Origin: Paracoccus gahaiensis
Lineage (GTDB): Bacteria; Pseudomonadota; Alphaproteobacteria; Rhodobacterales; Rhodobacteraceae
Direction of reading: 5' to 3'
Length of the DNA stretch: 39,895 bases
NCBI RefSeq assembly: GCF_005048225.1
Contig: NZ_SUNI01000026.1
Span: 1 to 39,895, forward strand
Below the pieces are notes generated by a model. That model was not told the DNA's origin. It saw only the letters and a list, made by a program, of their open reading frames with translations, and searched no databases. Positions 32,068 to 39,847 of the stretch are shown piece by piece (the first letter of the stretch is position 1; each line of letters begins with the position of its first letter). Both the position numbers and the translations under genes were made by a program.

Positions 32068-33198
32068 TTACTCGGTGATGCTGGTCAGGCTGTCTGCCGT
32101 GGCGGCGCTGCCGGTGACGGCCCCCAGGGTCTTCTGCCACTGGACGTAGGGCGCTTCGGTCACATAGACGGTGTCACCGTCGCGGATCACGAAGTCCCGG
32201 GCCAGGAACAGGCCGTTGGGCCGCGTCAGGTCCAGCACATAGGCGAAGCGCTGCGATCCCACGACCGGCTTGCCCAGCACGCGCGAGGCCACCGATTCGG
32301 GTTCGTCGCGCAGCACGAAGACGCCGGTGGGGTCGGCCAGCGCGCTGGTCAGACCGCCGACCATGGCGATGGCCTCGGCGGCGTTGATGACCTCGTTGCC
32401 CAGGGGCACGCGGGTCTGTCCGCCAAGCGCACCAAGCGCGGTGAAGGTGCGCTGGTCTTCCTCGACGAGGATCAGGTCGCCCGGGCGCAGGGCGATGTCG
32501 TTGCCGTTGTTGCCGTAAAGGTCGGCCAGCCAGATGCGGCCGCTGTCATTGCCGCGCTTGACGGTGACGACCGCCACCTCGGGCTCGATGGCCACGCCGC
32601 CAGCCTGGGCCAGCATCGCGGACAGGGTCCGGGTCGGGCGCTGGATCGGATAGACGCCCTGGGCGCCGACGCGGCCCACCACCGACACGGTCGCGCCGTC
32701 GCCGGCGACACGCTGCACGGTCACCTGGGGATCGGGGGTCTGCGCGCTCAGACGCTCGGTGATCTGCTGGCGCAGCTGGTCGGGGGTGTTGCCCGCCGCC
32801 CGGACGCGACCGGCATAGGGCACGAAGATGAAGCCGTCGCTGTCGACCTGGATCTCGGTCAGCGCGGTCGAGCTGGCGCCGAGCGAGGTCAGCAGACCGT
32901 CATCGACGTTTTCCCAGATCGACAGGCCCAGCACGTCGCCGGCGCGGATCTCGTCGGCGCCGACCTGTCCCGCGTTGCGGAAGCTGTTCGAGAAGCCATA
33001 GGACGGAGCGAAGGCCGAGGCGCGTGTCACGTGGTCGTTGACATAGATGACCTGGGTGTTGCCGCCGCGCTCGACGGCACCGTCGAAGATCTCGGACTTG
33101 TTGGGGCCGGAACGCGGCAGCCCGCAGGCGGCCAGCAGGCTCAGGGCGGCCATCATGCACACCCGCAGGGGGGCCGCCGACCGAATGGAAACTGTCAC
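32068..33198 (-). CDS. kpsD: polysaccharide export lipoprotein (Wza/KpsD family)
   Basis: Outer-membrane/periplasmic component for capsule export. 376 residues. Lipoprotein signal with lipobox in ALSLLAACGLP. Polysaccharide-export domain: GADEIRAGDVLGLSIWENVDDGLL, then IQVDSDGFIFVPYAGRVRAAGNTPDQLRQQITERL and DPQVTVQRVAG. Two SLBB-type repeats: VSVVGRVGAQGVYPIQRPTRTLSAMLAQAGG and RPGDLILVEEDQRTFTALGALGGQTRVPLG...INAAEAIAMVGG. GTG start at 33198 with AGGAG 8 bases upstream. Located between kpsS and kpsC. Symbol is by context; Wza-type is the alternative name. Confidence 0.85.
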   Translation of the reverse strand: MTVSIRSAAPLRVCMMAALSLLAACGLPRSGPNKSEIFDGAVERGGNTQVIYVNDHVTRASAFAPSYGFSNSFRNAGQVGADEIRAGDVLGLSIWENVDDGLLTSLGASSTALTEIQVDSDGFIFVPYAGRVRAAGNTPDQLRQQITERLSAQTPDPQVTVQRVAGDGATVSVVGRVGAQGVYPIQRPTRTLSAMLAQAGGVAIEPEVAVVTVKRGNDSGRIWLADLYGNNGNDIALRPGDLILVEEDQRTFTALGALGGQTRVPLGNEVINAAEAIAMVGGLTSALADPTGVFVLRDEPESVASRVLGKPVVGSQRFAYVLDLTRPNGLFLARDFVIRDGDTVYVTEAPYVQWQKTLGAVTGSAATADSLTSITE

Positions 33199-33301
33199 CT
33201 CTTATACTCCTGTCTTATCTGGTTCCGACATCGTTGGCCGGTTCTCGCGCCGTTTTAAACTGGTCTGCCCACTCGCGCCAAGAAGTACTTGCAGGCAGGT
33301 T

Positions 33302-34651
33302 TCAATGATCTCGATCCGCAAGCTGTTGACGGGGCAGGATCGGCCCCGAGGCGAGCGCATCGTAAGGGTCGTGTTCCGACAGAAGCATGTCGGCCACCAG
33401 GCGCAGCGCATGGGCGCGCGACCGGCTGGCATAGAAGCCCCCGGGGATCTGGCTGGTCTGCAGAAGGTAGTTCCGGAAGACCCGGTAGGCCTGCGGGTCC
33501 GGCGCCTCGGGGGCGGCGAAGAAGGCGTCCAGGCTTTGCCCCGAGACCAGCCCGGGCTTTTCATAGACCGCCCGGCCGAGGGTCTTGACCGGGATGCCGC
33601 GCCACAGCGCCTGCTGGGCGGCGGTCGAATTGACGGTCACGACCGCCCGGGCATGGGACAGGATCTCGGCCAGCTTGCCGCCGCGGACGTAATGCACGCG
33701 GTCGGAGATGCCGTGCCGGGCGGCGGCGGCCAGGATGGCGGGGCGGTTGCCCGCGCGCCCGTCCTCCAGCGGATGGGCCTTGAAGACCAGATGGTGATGG
33801 CGCGGGGCCGAGCGGGCAAAGCCCTCGACCACCAGATCGACGAACTGCGCATTCTTGGTGAAGGGCGAATGGCCGAGGAAGTTCGAATCGTGTTCCAATT
33901 GCATCAGCACAAGGCTGTAGGGCCAGCCCGACAGCCGAAGCCGCCGCCATTGTGCCGCGCGGGCCACATTATAGACCGGGGCCAGCAGGAAGCGGCGCAG
34001 GTTCAGCCGGAATTCCTGCATGACCGGGATGGCGCGATGGCCCGTATAGGCGCGATAGCGGCGGTTCGCGATCAGGATCAGGAAGTGATAGAAGGCGCCG
34101 TAGAACTTGTGCTGGCGCATGTCGCCCCAATGGGCGGGGGGGCGGCGCACCTCGTTGATCTGCTCGCGCAGCGCCGCGCGCATCTGCGCCAGCGGGATGC
34201 GCAGCAGCACCGAATTGCCGTTGGAGCCCTGGCGTTCGTAGCTGATCCAGTAGGGGCGCAGATAGCCCTCCTCGAAGACGTGGACGCGCAGGCCGCGCTC
34301 GTCCGCCAGCTTGCGGGCGGTGGCGTGGATCGCGCGCACGTCGCCGTAAAGGACGATGTCGGTCACGCCCTTGTCGGTCAGGATCGCCTCCAGCCGCTCG
34401 GGCCAGTCCAGCGCGCTGCCCTCGTGGCGCAGGAAGCTGGCCTTGTCGGACCAGAAGAACTCGTCCCCCGCATTGAAGCCGCAGCGCCAGACCGTCGCGC
34501 CCGCCGCCCGCAAGAGCCGGGCCAGCCGGTTGAAGAACGGCCCATGCGGCCCCTGCAGCATCAGGAACACGCGCGCCTCGCCAGCGGCGGCCTCCGTCGT
34601 CTGGGGCGGGTGCTTCGCGGTCTGCAGGGGAAGGGGGCCGTGATGGGACAT
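33302..34651 (-). CDS. kpsS: capsular polysaccharide beta-Kdo transferase KpsS
   Basis: Adds the first Kdo to phosphatidylglycerol to start the capsule linker. 449 residues. Family features: FLMLQGPHGPFFNRLARLLRAAGATVWRCGFNAGDEFFW at the N-terminus, DIVLYGDVRAIHATARKLADERGLRVHVFEEGYLRPYWIS, FVDLVVEGFARSAPRHHHLVFKAHPLEDG, and VVTVNSTAAQQALWRGIPVKTLGRAVYEKPGL with the conserved NST and Kdo-transferase pocket. ATG at 34651 is preferred over a longer Cys/Pro-rich extension from 34708; no strong ribosome site at either. First gene of the block; kpsMTE are not in this window. Confidence 0.92.
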   Translation of the reverse strand: MSHHGPLPLQTAKHPPQTTEAAAGEARVFLMLQGPHGPFFNRLARLLRAAGATVWRCGFNAGDEFFWSDKASFLRHEGSALDWPERLEAILTDKGVTDIVLYGDVRAIHATARKLADERGLRVHVFEEGYLRPYWISYERQGSNGNSVLLRIPLAQMRAALREQINEVRRPPAHWGDMRQHKFYGAFYHFLILIANRRYRAYTGHRAIPVMQEFRLNLRRFLLAPVYNVARAAQWRRLRLSGWPYSLVLMQLEHDSNFLGHSPFTKNAQFVDLVVEGFARSAPRHHHLVFKAHPLEDGRAGNRPAILAAAARHGISDRVHYVRGGKLAEILSHARAVVTVNSTAAQQALWRGIPVKTLGRAVYEKPGLVSGQSLDAFFAAPEAPDPQAYRVFRNYLLQTSQIPGGFYASRSRAHALRLVADMLLSEHDPYDALASGPILPRQQLADRDH

Positions 34652-34771
34652 GGGCAACTTGCAACACGGGTGCGCCGGAAGCGGCGGGCCCTGCCCCCGA
34701 CATGCCATGTCTGGACCCGTGGTTCCAGAATTTTATGACTCGGGGTTAATCCGCGTTCGGCGGCTTGGTGC

Positions 34772-34800
34772 TTGAACGGGCAGGGGGGATGGCCTAGTTC
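34772..34800 (+). promoter_or_regulatory. promoter candidate for ribE
   Basis: TTGAAC (34772-34777), 17 bases, TAGTTC (34795-34800). The predicted start leaves a leader of about 20 bases to the ribE ATG, too short for an FMN riboswitch. It would let ribE-ribH-nusB be transcribed despite separation from nrdR-ribD. Confidence 0.5.
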
Positions 34801-34826
34801 GGACCAAATGGCAGGAAAGGCGCGGC

Positions 34827-35426
34827 ATGTTCACGGGCATCATCACGGATATCGGCATGGTCCGCAGCGTCGAGATGCGCGGCGACATGCGCGCGCGCAT
34901 CGGCTGCAGCTATGACATGGCGGGCGTGGACATGGGCGCCTCGATCGCCTGCGACGGGGTGTGCCTGACGGTCATCGCCAAGGGGGAGGACTGGTTCGAG
35001 GTCGACATCTCGGCCGAGACGCTGTCCAAGACCAGCATCGGATCGGCGGGCTGGTCGGTCGGCCAGCGCCTGAACCTGGAACGCGCGCTGCGCGTGGGCG
35101 ACGAGCTGGGCGGGCATATCGTCAGCGGCCATGTCGACGGCGTGGCCCGCATCGTCAGTGCCCTGCGCGAGGGCGACAGCCTGCGGCTGGTCTTCGAGGC
35201 CCCCGCCGATCTGGCGCGCTTTGTGGCGCCAAAGGGGTCGGTGGCGCTGAACGGCACCTCGCTGACCGTGAACGAGGTCGAGGGCCGCCGCTTCGGCATC
35301 AACCTGATCCCGCACACCCAGACCGTCACCACCTGGGGCGACGCCGCCGAGGGCGATGCCGTCAACCTGGAGATCGACACCCTGGCCCGCTATGTGGCGC
35401 GGCTGGCCGAGGCCGGCCAGGTCTGA
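34827..35426 (+). CDS. ribE: riboflavin synthase alpha chain RibE
   Basis: Dismutates two lumazines to riboflavin. 199 residues with the two homologous barrels: MFTGIITDIGMV, GVCLTVIA, FEVDISAETLSKTSIG, and the second copy GGHIVSGHVDGVARI, LNGTSLTVNEVEGRRFGINLIPHTQTVTTWG. ATG at 34827 after AGGAAAGG. First gene of the second riboflavin segment. A hairpin GCGATGGG/CCCATCGC (35427-35450) follows the stop at once, without a T-run, and about 150 bases separate it from ribB. Confidence 0.95.
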   Translation: MFTGIITDIGMVRSVEMRGDMRARIGCSYDMAGVDMGASIACDGVCLTVIAKGEDWFEVDISAETLSKTSIGSAGWSVGQRLNLERALRVGDELGGHIVSGHVDGVARIVSALREGDSLRLVFEAPADLARFVAPKGSVALNGTSLTVNEVEGRRFGINLIPHTQTVTTWGDAAEGDAVNLEIDTLARYVARLAEAGQV

Positions 35427-35574
35427 GCGATGGGCAGCGGCCCCCATCGCGGCCCCTCCTCGACGGGCCTCGGCCTGCGCCCGGGGGCCAGGACCGTCCA
35501 GCAACGCGATATCATGGCGGCAGCCCGGCTGGCGGGCATCGCCGGCGGCCCGCGCCATTCCGAAGGACAATCCC

Positions 35575-36693
35575 ATGACATTTGAAGAACCCGGCCCCGT
35601 CGAGCGCGATCTGGCAAAGGCCATCTCTCCGATCGAGGAGATCATCAACGAGGCCCGCAACGGCCGCATGTTCATCCTGGTCGATCACGAGGACCGCGAG
35701 AACGAGGGCGATCTGGTGATCCCCGCGCAGATGGCCACGCCCGACGCGGTGAACTTCATGGCGACGCATGGGCGCGGGCTGATCTGCCTGTCGCTGACCG
35801 CCGCGCGGATCGAGGCCCTGGGCCTGACGCTGATGAGCCCCAAGAACTCGAGCCGTCACGAGACCGCCTTCACCATGTCCATCGAGGCCCGCGAGGGCGT
35901 CACCACCGGCATCAGCGCCCATGACCGGGCCCGCACCATCAGCGTGGCGATCGACCCGATGAAGGGCGCCCCCGACATCGCGACCCCCGGCCATATCTTT
36001 CCGCTGCGCGCCCGCGATGGCGGCGTGCTGGTCCGCGCGGGCCATACCGAGGCGGCGGTCGACATCTCCCGGCTGGCCGGGCTGAACCCCTCGGGCGTGA
36101 TCTGCGAGATCATGAACGAGGATGGCAGCATGGCGCGTCTGCCCGATCTGGTGGATTTCGCGCAGCGCCACGGGCTGAAGATCGGCACGATCAGCGACCT
36201 GATCCGCTATCGCCGCCGCCACGACAACCTGATCGCCGAACGCGCCCAAAGCCGGGTGACCTCGATGCATGGCGGCGACTGGATGATGCGCATCTTCGCC
36301 GACGAGACGCAGGGGATCGAGCATATCGTGCTGACCCAGGGCGATCTGACGACCGAGGCGCCGGTCCTCGTGCGGATGCACGCGCTGGACCCGCTGCACG
36401 ATGTGCTGGGGATTGGACGCTCGGATGCGGGCAGCCTGCCCGCCGCCATGCGCGAGATCGCGGCCGAGGGGCGCGGCGTCGTGGTGCTGATCCGCGACCT
36501 GTCCGAAGCCGTCTGCGATCCGGGCGAGGTCGGGCCGCATACGCTGCGCCAATACGGGCTGGGGGCGCAGATCCTGTCGGCGCTCGGCCTGTCGGACCTG
36601 ATCCTGCTGACCAATTCCGCGCCCGTGAAGGTGGTAGGTCTTGACGCCTACGGGCTTTCGATCCATTCCACCCGGCCTATTCCCAAGGACTGA
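35575..36693 (+). CDS. ribB: 3,4-dihydroxy-2-butanone-4-phosphate synthase with degenerate RibA-like domain (RibBX type)
   Basis: 372 residues. The N-terminal RibB domain (about 15-215) is complete: MFILVDHEDRENEGDLVIPAQMATPDAVNFM, GRGLICLSLT, SRHETAFTMSIEAREGVTTGISAHDRARTI, GHIFPLRARDGGVLVRAGHTEAAVDISRLAGL. It makes the four-carbon riboflavin precursor. The C-terminal part aligns with GTP cyclohydrolase II (HDVLGIGRSDAGSLPAAMREIAAEGRGVVVLIRD), but the zinc cysteines of the usual ECLTGD and LRCDCG motifs are gone (ALDPLHD, GRSDAG), and the HRQEGR and LGFAAD regions are lost or compressed. It should not hydrolyse GTP. ATG at 35575 after GAAGGA. ribH follows with 3 bases between. Confidence 0.92.
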   Translation: MTFEEPGPVERDLAKAISPIEEIINEARNGRMFILVDHEDRENEGDLVIPAQMATPDAVNFMATHGRGLICLSLTAARIEALGLTLMSPKNSSRHETAFTMSIEAREGVTTGISAHDRARTISVAIDPMKGAPDIATPGHIFPLRARDGGVLVRAGHTEAAVDISRLAGLNPSGVICEIMNEDGSMARLPDLVDFAQRHGLKIGTISDLIRYRRRHDNLIAERAQSRVTSMHGGDWMMRIFADETQGIEHIVLTQGDLTTEAPVLVRMHALDPLHDVLGIGRSDAGSLPAAMREIAAEGRGVVVLIRDLSEAVCDPGEVGPHTLRQYGLGAQILSALGLSDLILLTNSAPVKVVGLDAYGLSIHSTRPIPKD

Positions 36694-36696
36694 GAG

Positions 36697-37245
36697 ATGG
36701 CCTCGAACACGCAACATCACGAGCTGGCGCTGCCGCGTCTGGATGCGCCGACCCGCCTCCTGGCGGTCGTGGCCCCCTATTACAAGGATGTCACAGACGG
36801 GCTGCTGGCCGGGGCGCAGGCCACGGCAGAGGCCGCCGGCGCCACCCTCGACATCGTCGAGGTGCCCGGCGCCCTGGAGATCCCCACCGCCATCGGCATG
36901 GCCGCCCGCAGCGGGCGCTATGACGGTTTCGTGGCCCTGGGCTGCGTGATCCGGGGCGAGACGACCCATTACGACACGGTCTGCAACGACAGCTCGCGCG
37001 CCTTGACGCTGCTGGGGCTGCAGGGCGCCTGCATCGGCAACGGCATCCTGACGGTCGAGGTCCTGGCGCAGGCCGAGGTCCGCGCCGATCCGGCAGGGCA
37101 GAACAAGGGCGGGGGGGCGGCGGCGGCGGCGCTGCACCTGATCGCGCTGTCCCGGTCCTGGACCGAGGCGCGCAGGGGCGGTCCGCCGCCCGTGCATGAT
37201 GTGATCCGCTTGGCGGGCGAGTTGGAAGGACGGGGCACGGCATGA
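36697..37245 (+). CDS. ribH: 6,7-dimethyl-8-ribityllumazine synthase RibH
   Basis: Condenses the RibB product with the pyrimidine to give lumazine. 182 residues. Motifs: RLLAVVAPYYKDVTDGLLAGA, VEVPGALEIPTAI, FVALGCVIRGETTHYDTVCNDSSRAL (with the active-site His region), and GNGILTVEVLAQAEVRADPAGQNKGGGAAAAAL. ATG at 36697, 3 bases after the ribB stop, with GAGAG. Its stop overlaps nusB by ATGA (37242). Confidence 0.95.
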   Translation: MASNTQHHELALPRLDAPTRLLAVVAPYYKDVTDGLLAGAQATAEAAGATLDIVEVPGALEIPTAIGMAARSGRYDGFVALGCVIRGETTHYDTVCNDSSRALTLLGLQGACIGNGILTVEVLAQAEVRADPAGQNKGGGAAAAALHLIALSRSWTEARRGGPPPVHDVIRLAGELEGRGTA

Positions 37246-37724
37246 GCGATTCCGATCACGAGAAGCGGCCCGACCGGCGCACGCTGTCCGCCGCCGCCCG
37301 GATGTATGCCGTCCAGGCGCTGTTCCAGATGGAGGCCGCCGGACAGTCCGCAGATCGCGTCACGCGCGAGTTCCAGGATTTCCGCATCGACTTCGAGGAT
37401 CGCGACGGACCCACCGCCGAGGCCGACGAGGCGCTGTTCTCGCGCATCGTCGACGACGTGGTGATGTGGCAGTCGCGCATCGATCAGGCGACCGACCGGG
37501 GGCTGGTGGCCAAATGGCCCATCGACCGGATCGACCCGGTCCTGCGTGCCGTCTTCCGCGCCGCCGGGGCCGAGCTGGTCACCGAACGGGCACCTGCCAA
37601 GGTGGTCATCACCGAATATGTGCGGCTGACCCAAGCCTTCTTCCCCGAGGGGCGCGAGTCGCGCTTCGTCAATGCCGTGCTGGACCACATGGCGCGCGAT
37701 CTGAGGCCCGATTCTCTGGCCTGA
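37242..37724 (+). CDS. nusB: transcription antitermination factor NusB
   Basis: Binds boxA RNA with NusE/S10 in rRNA antitermination. 160 residues, all helical: RRTLSAAARMYAVQALFQMEAAG, then KWPIDRIDPVLRAVFRAAGAELVTERAPAKVVITEYVRLTQAFFPEGRESRFVNAVLDHMARDL, the family's conserved C-terminal half. ATGA overlap with ribH, last gene of the cluster, followed by two tandem terminators. A boxA target lies at the right edge of this window (39848-39862). Confidence 0.95.
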   Translation: MSDSDHEKRPDRRTLSAAARMYAVQALFQMEAAGQSADRVTREFQDFRIDFEDRDGPTAEADEALFSRIVDDVVMWQSRIDQATDRGLVAKWPIDRIDPVLRAVFRAAGAELVTERAPAKVVITEYVRLTQAFFPEGRESRFVNAVLDHMARDLRPDSLA

Positions 37725-37750
37725 TCCGCCCCTCCCGACCAGCCTGACAC

Positions 37751-37778
37751 GGCCCGGATCCTCAGGTCCGGGCCTTTT
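37751..37778 (+). terminator. intrinsic terminator after nusB
   Basis: GGCCCGGA (37751-37758) / TCCGGGCC (37767-37774), perfect 8-base stem, then TTTT. Confidence 0.88.
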
Positions 37779-37792
37779 CGATGCCTGCCGGG

Positions 37793-37818
37793 GCCCGGGC
37801 TGCCGGAACGGGCCTTTT
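37793..37818 (+). terminator. second, weaker terminator after nusB
   Basis: GCCCG (37793-37797) / CGGGC (37809-37813) followed by CTTTTCG. It repeats the GGGCCTTTTCGA end of the first terminator. Confidence 0.55.
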
Positions 37819-37893
37819 CGACAGAGATGAACCGTGTGGTTCCGGTGCGATCTGCGTGGCATCTGTGCAACAACTTTTGTGACCGGCCGCCGC

Positions 37894-37921
37894 AAAAAGA
37901 CTGCCTGAAATTAAGGCAGTC
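37894..37921 (-). terminator. minus-strand intrinsic terminator with no annotated gene upstream
   Basis: On the minus strand GACTGCCT-TAATTTC-AGGCAGTC (37921-37899) followed by TTTTT (37898-37894). Perfect 8-base stem and an uninterrupted T-run. It faces a transcript coming from 37922-38233, where no minus-strand protein gene is supported. Confidence 0.75.
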
Positions 37922-38125
37922 ACACGCATGTTTCAAAACGTCCATGCCGAGGACCTAGGACCGTTTCATTGCAGAGGGTGCAAAACCTGCCTTTTGGCAG
38001 AGGCTTGGCTGAAACCCCATTTGGTTGCATCAAGAATGGTTTCACCGCGATCTCGGCCATCTCCCGCCGATCCGGGTCAAGGCCCGGGGGCTGTCACATT
38101 TTTGCGATAAGACGATGAAACGCGC

Positions 38126-38159
38126 TGCTCTTTGAACCCGAGGGGCGCCACGCTAATTG
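38126..38159 (+). promoter_or_regulatory. boxA-like element and weak promoter-like pair before the porin gene
   Basis: TGCTCTTTGAAC (38126-38137) resembles the rRNA antitermination boxA. The same bases contribute a -35-like TTGAAC (38132-38137) with TAATTG 16 bases on. The two readings exclude each other; neither is proven. Confidence 0.3.
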
Positions 38160-38233
38160 AGGTGGCAGCAGAGATGCTCTGATGCCCGACACGGGCCCAG
38201 GACAATCCTACTCAGCTTTATGAGGACGAACAC

Positions 38234-39172
38234 ATGAAAAAAGTTACCCTGCTGACCAGCACCGCTGCGATCCTGGCCGCCCTGTCGGTTCCGGCCTTTG
38301 CGCAGACCGAAATCTCGACCGGCGCCGACGCTGCCGGCGTGACCGAGATCAACGACCGCATCACCGACATCGAAGATGATGTGACGGACGCTTTCGAGCG
38401 TGACAACGACGCCGAGCGCTTCGGCCCCGCCGACCGCCGCCAGGGCCTGTTCGGCACCATGTCGCTGAGCTACACCGGCCGTGACGGCAACACCGACAAC
38501 CAGGATCTGGCGATCGGTGGCCGCGTGAACTACAACCAGGGCGTGTTCGCCCAGAGCGTCGGCCTGTCGATCGAGTTTGGCGAAGACGACTTCGGCAACA
38601 AGGATCAGGAGGACATCGCGGCGATCTACGACGCGCAGTACTACTTCAACGACCAGTTCTATGCCTTCGCCTTGGGCCGCATCAATCAGAACGGTCTGGT
38701 CGATGGCGTGCGCAACAGCGACGCTCAGACGGATGACGACTTCGCCGACGAGTTCAGCGACTTCCGCACCGACGCGTTCCTGGGCTTCGGTCCTGGCTAC
38801 CGCATCCTGAACTCGGCCGACACGACTTGGCGCGTCCAGGCGGGTGTTGGCGTCCGCTACACCAAGACCGGTGCGCAGGAAGCCGGCTTCGACTTCGACG
38901 GCACGCCGGTTGCGGACTCGTCGGACACCTCGGTCGGCTACATCGCCTCGTCGCGTCTGTACCACCGCTTCAACGAGAACATCTTCCTGACCAACGATAC
39001 CGACTATCTGGGTTCGGAAGACTCGGCCGACGTGATCACCAACGAGCTGGGTGTGAACCTCCAGGTCTCCGAGCAGCTGGCGACCCGCGTCAGCTACACC
39101 ACGGAATACCAAGAAGACCGTGCAATCCGCACCGACAACTCGGTCGGCATCGCCGTGGTCTACGGCTTCTGA
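38234..39172 (+). CDS. outer-membrane beta-barrel protein (DUF481/porin-like)
   Basis: 312 residues. Classic signal peptide MKKVTLLTSTAAILAALSVPAFAQ. A helical, acidic stretch follows (EINDRITDIEDDVTDAFERDNDAERF), then amphipathic beta-strands (GLFGTMSLSYTGRDGNTDNQDLAIGG, FALGRINQNG, TWRVQAGVGVRYTKTG, SSRLYHRFNENIFLTNDTDYLG) and a terminal aromatic VVYGF typical of barrel assembly. It resembles YdiY/DUF481 proteins of Rhodobacteraceae. Codons are strongly biased, suggesting high expression. It has its own long leader and a strong terminator. Transported substrate unknown. Confidence 0.85.
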   Translation: MKKVTLLTSTAAILAALSVPAFAQTEISTGADAAGVTEINDRITDIEDDVTDAFERDNDAERFGPADRRQGLFGTMSLSYTGRDGNTDNQDLAIGGRVNYNQGVFAQSVGLSIEFGEDDFGNKDQEDIAAIYDAQYYFNDQFYAFALGRINQNGLVDGVRNSDAQTDDDFADEFSDFRTDAFLGFGPGYRILNSADTTWRVQAGVGVRYTKTGAQEAGFDFDGTPVADSSDTSVGYIASSRLYHRFNENIFLTNDTDYLGSEDSADVITNELGVNLQVSEQLATRVSYTTEYQEDRAIRTDNSVGIAVVYGF

Positions 39173-39200
39173 TCCCGAACTTCGGATCTGTTGAACTGGA

Positions 39201-39227
39201 AGGGCGGCCCTCGGGCCGCCCTTTCTT
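39201..39227 (+). terminator. intrinsic terminator after the porin-like gene
   Basis: AGGGCGGCCC (39201-39210) / GGGCCGCCCT (39213-39222), almost no loop, so a 9-base stem with CTCG loop is realistic; followed by TTCTT. Confidence 0.88.
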
Positions 39228-39678
39228 CATTCCGCGACACCGACAGGGCGGACATGCAAAAGGCCTCCGAAGGGGCCCGCCAGAGCCCCTGTAGGGCCTC
39301 TGAAGAGTTAGAGAGGGGAAGGTGGCGGGAACCGCAGCGACCGCGACGGCGACAGATTTCCCGAAAGCCTGATATATCAGGTGGGTACCGGGTAACGTGA
39401 CCAGGGCCACGACAGAGCCAGCGCCCTCGGAAAACTTATAGGCCAGTGGAAAAATGGCCGTACGCGCGAAGAGCAGAAGCCCGCCACCGACAAATCTAGG
39501 ATCAGAGGCGCGTCGTTGCAAGTCCCGCGCGCATCATCCCCCTTTTCGCGACTCACCAGACCGACCGGGCAGGGGCCCCTGTGCATTCCGCGCGGCCAAA
39601 CAGGCAGAAAAACGGCCTGATTAACTGAGCAAAGACAGTGCATTGAAAGAAAACGCGGTGTGCATCGTCATTTTTCTG
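39228..39678. other. intergenic region before the rRNA leader; no supported gene
   Basis: Lower and more even codon use than the genome's genes in every frame. It contains the perfect palindrome CCTGATATATCAGG (39368-39381). A minus-strand open frame (39521 leftward) has a hydrophobic stretch but runs through the porin terminator and into the porin gene, so I do not call it. Confidence 0.5.
39368..39381. repeat. perfect 14-base palindrome
   Basis: CCTGATATATCAGG, AT-rich core in a GC-rich genome; possible regulator-binding or recombination site. No function assignable from sequence. Confidence 0.6.
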
Positions 39679-39706
39679 TTGCACCCCTCGGCGCTTGGTC
39701 CTAAAC
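39679..39706 (+). promoter_or_regulatory. candidate rRNA operon promoter
   Basis: TTGCAC (39679-39684), 16 bases, CTAAAC (39701-39706), preceded by an AT-rich stretch and followed by a GC-rich discriminator (ACCGC), features usual for ribosomal promoters. About 140 bases before the boxA. Confidence 0.45.
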
Positions 39707-39847
39707 ACCGCTTCACCGAAGGCGGGAACGCTGGAGGGGCCGGGAAGACGGGTGCTGCGAGGCGCTTCTGAGAGACCGGGGTGAAATTTGGGAATGGATG
39801 ACCGGGTGAGGCGTCGAGTTGGCGCATCGTCCGTGATTTTGGACCTC

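Larger units (their letters stand above)
37725..38233. other. long noncoding interval between nusB and the porin-like gene
   Basis: 509 bases without a supported protein gene. It contains two plus-strand terminators (37751-37818), a minus-strand terminator (37894-37921), several dyads (CTGCC-TTTT-GGCAG near 37987, and GAAACC...GGTTTC at about 38012-38044), and a boxA-like TGCTCTTTGAAC (38126-38137). It looks like a structured 5' leader and/or small-RNA gene. Confidence 0.6.

Noticed and set aside
34800..35574. Search for an FMN riboswitch before ribE or ribB
   Set aside because: The ribE leader is only about 20 bases from the predicted start, and the ribE-ribB gap lacks the conserved FMN aptamer segments.
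39090..39521. 143-codon minus-strand frame with hydrophobic stretch (LLLFARTAIFPLAYKF...)
   Set aside because: It runs through the porin terminator and the end of the porin gene, has un-genome-like codon use and no clear ribosome site or family similarity.
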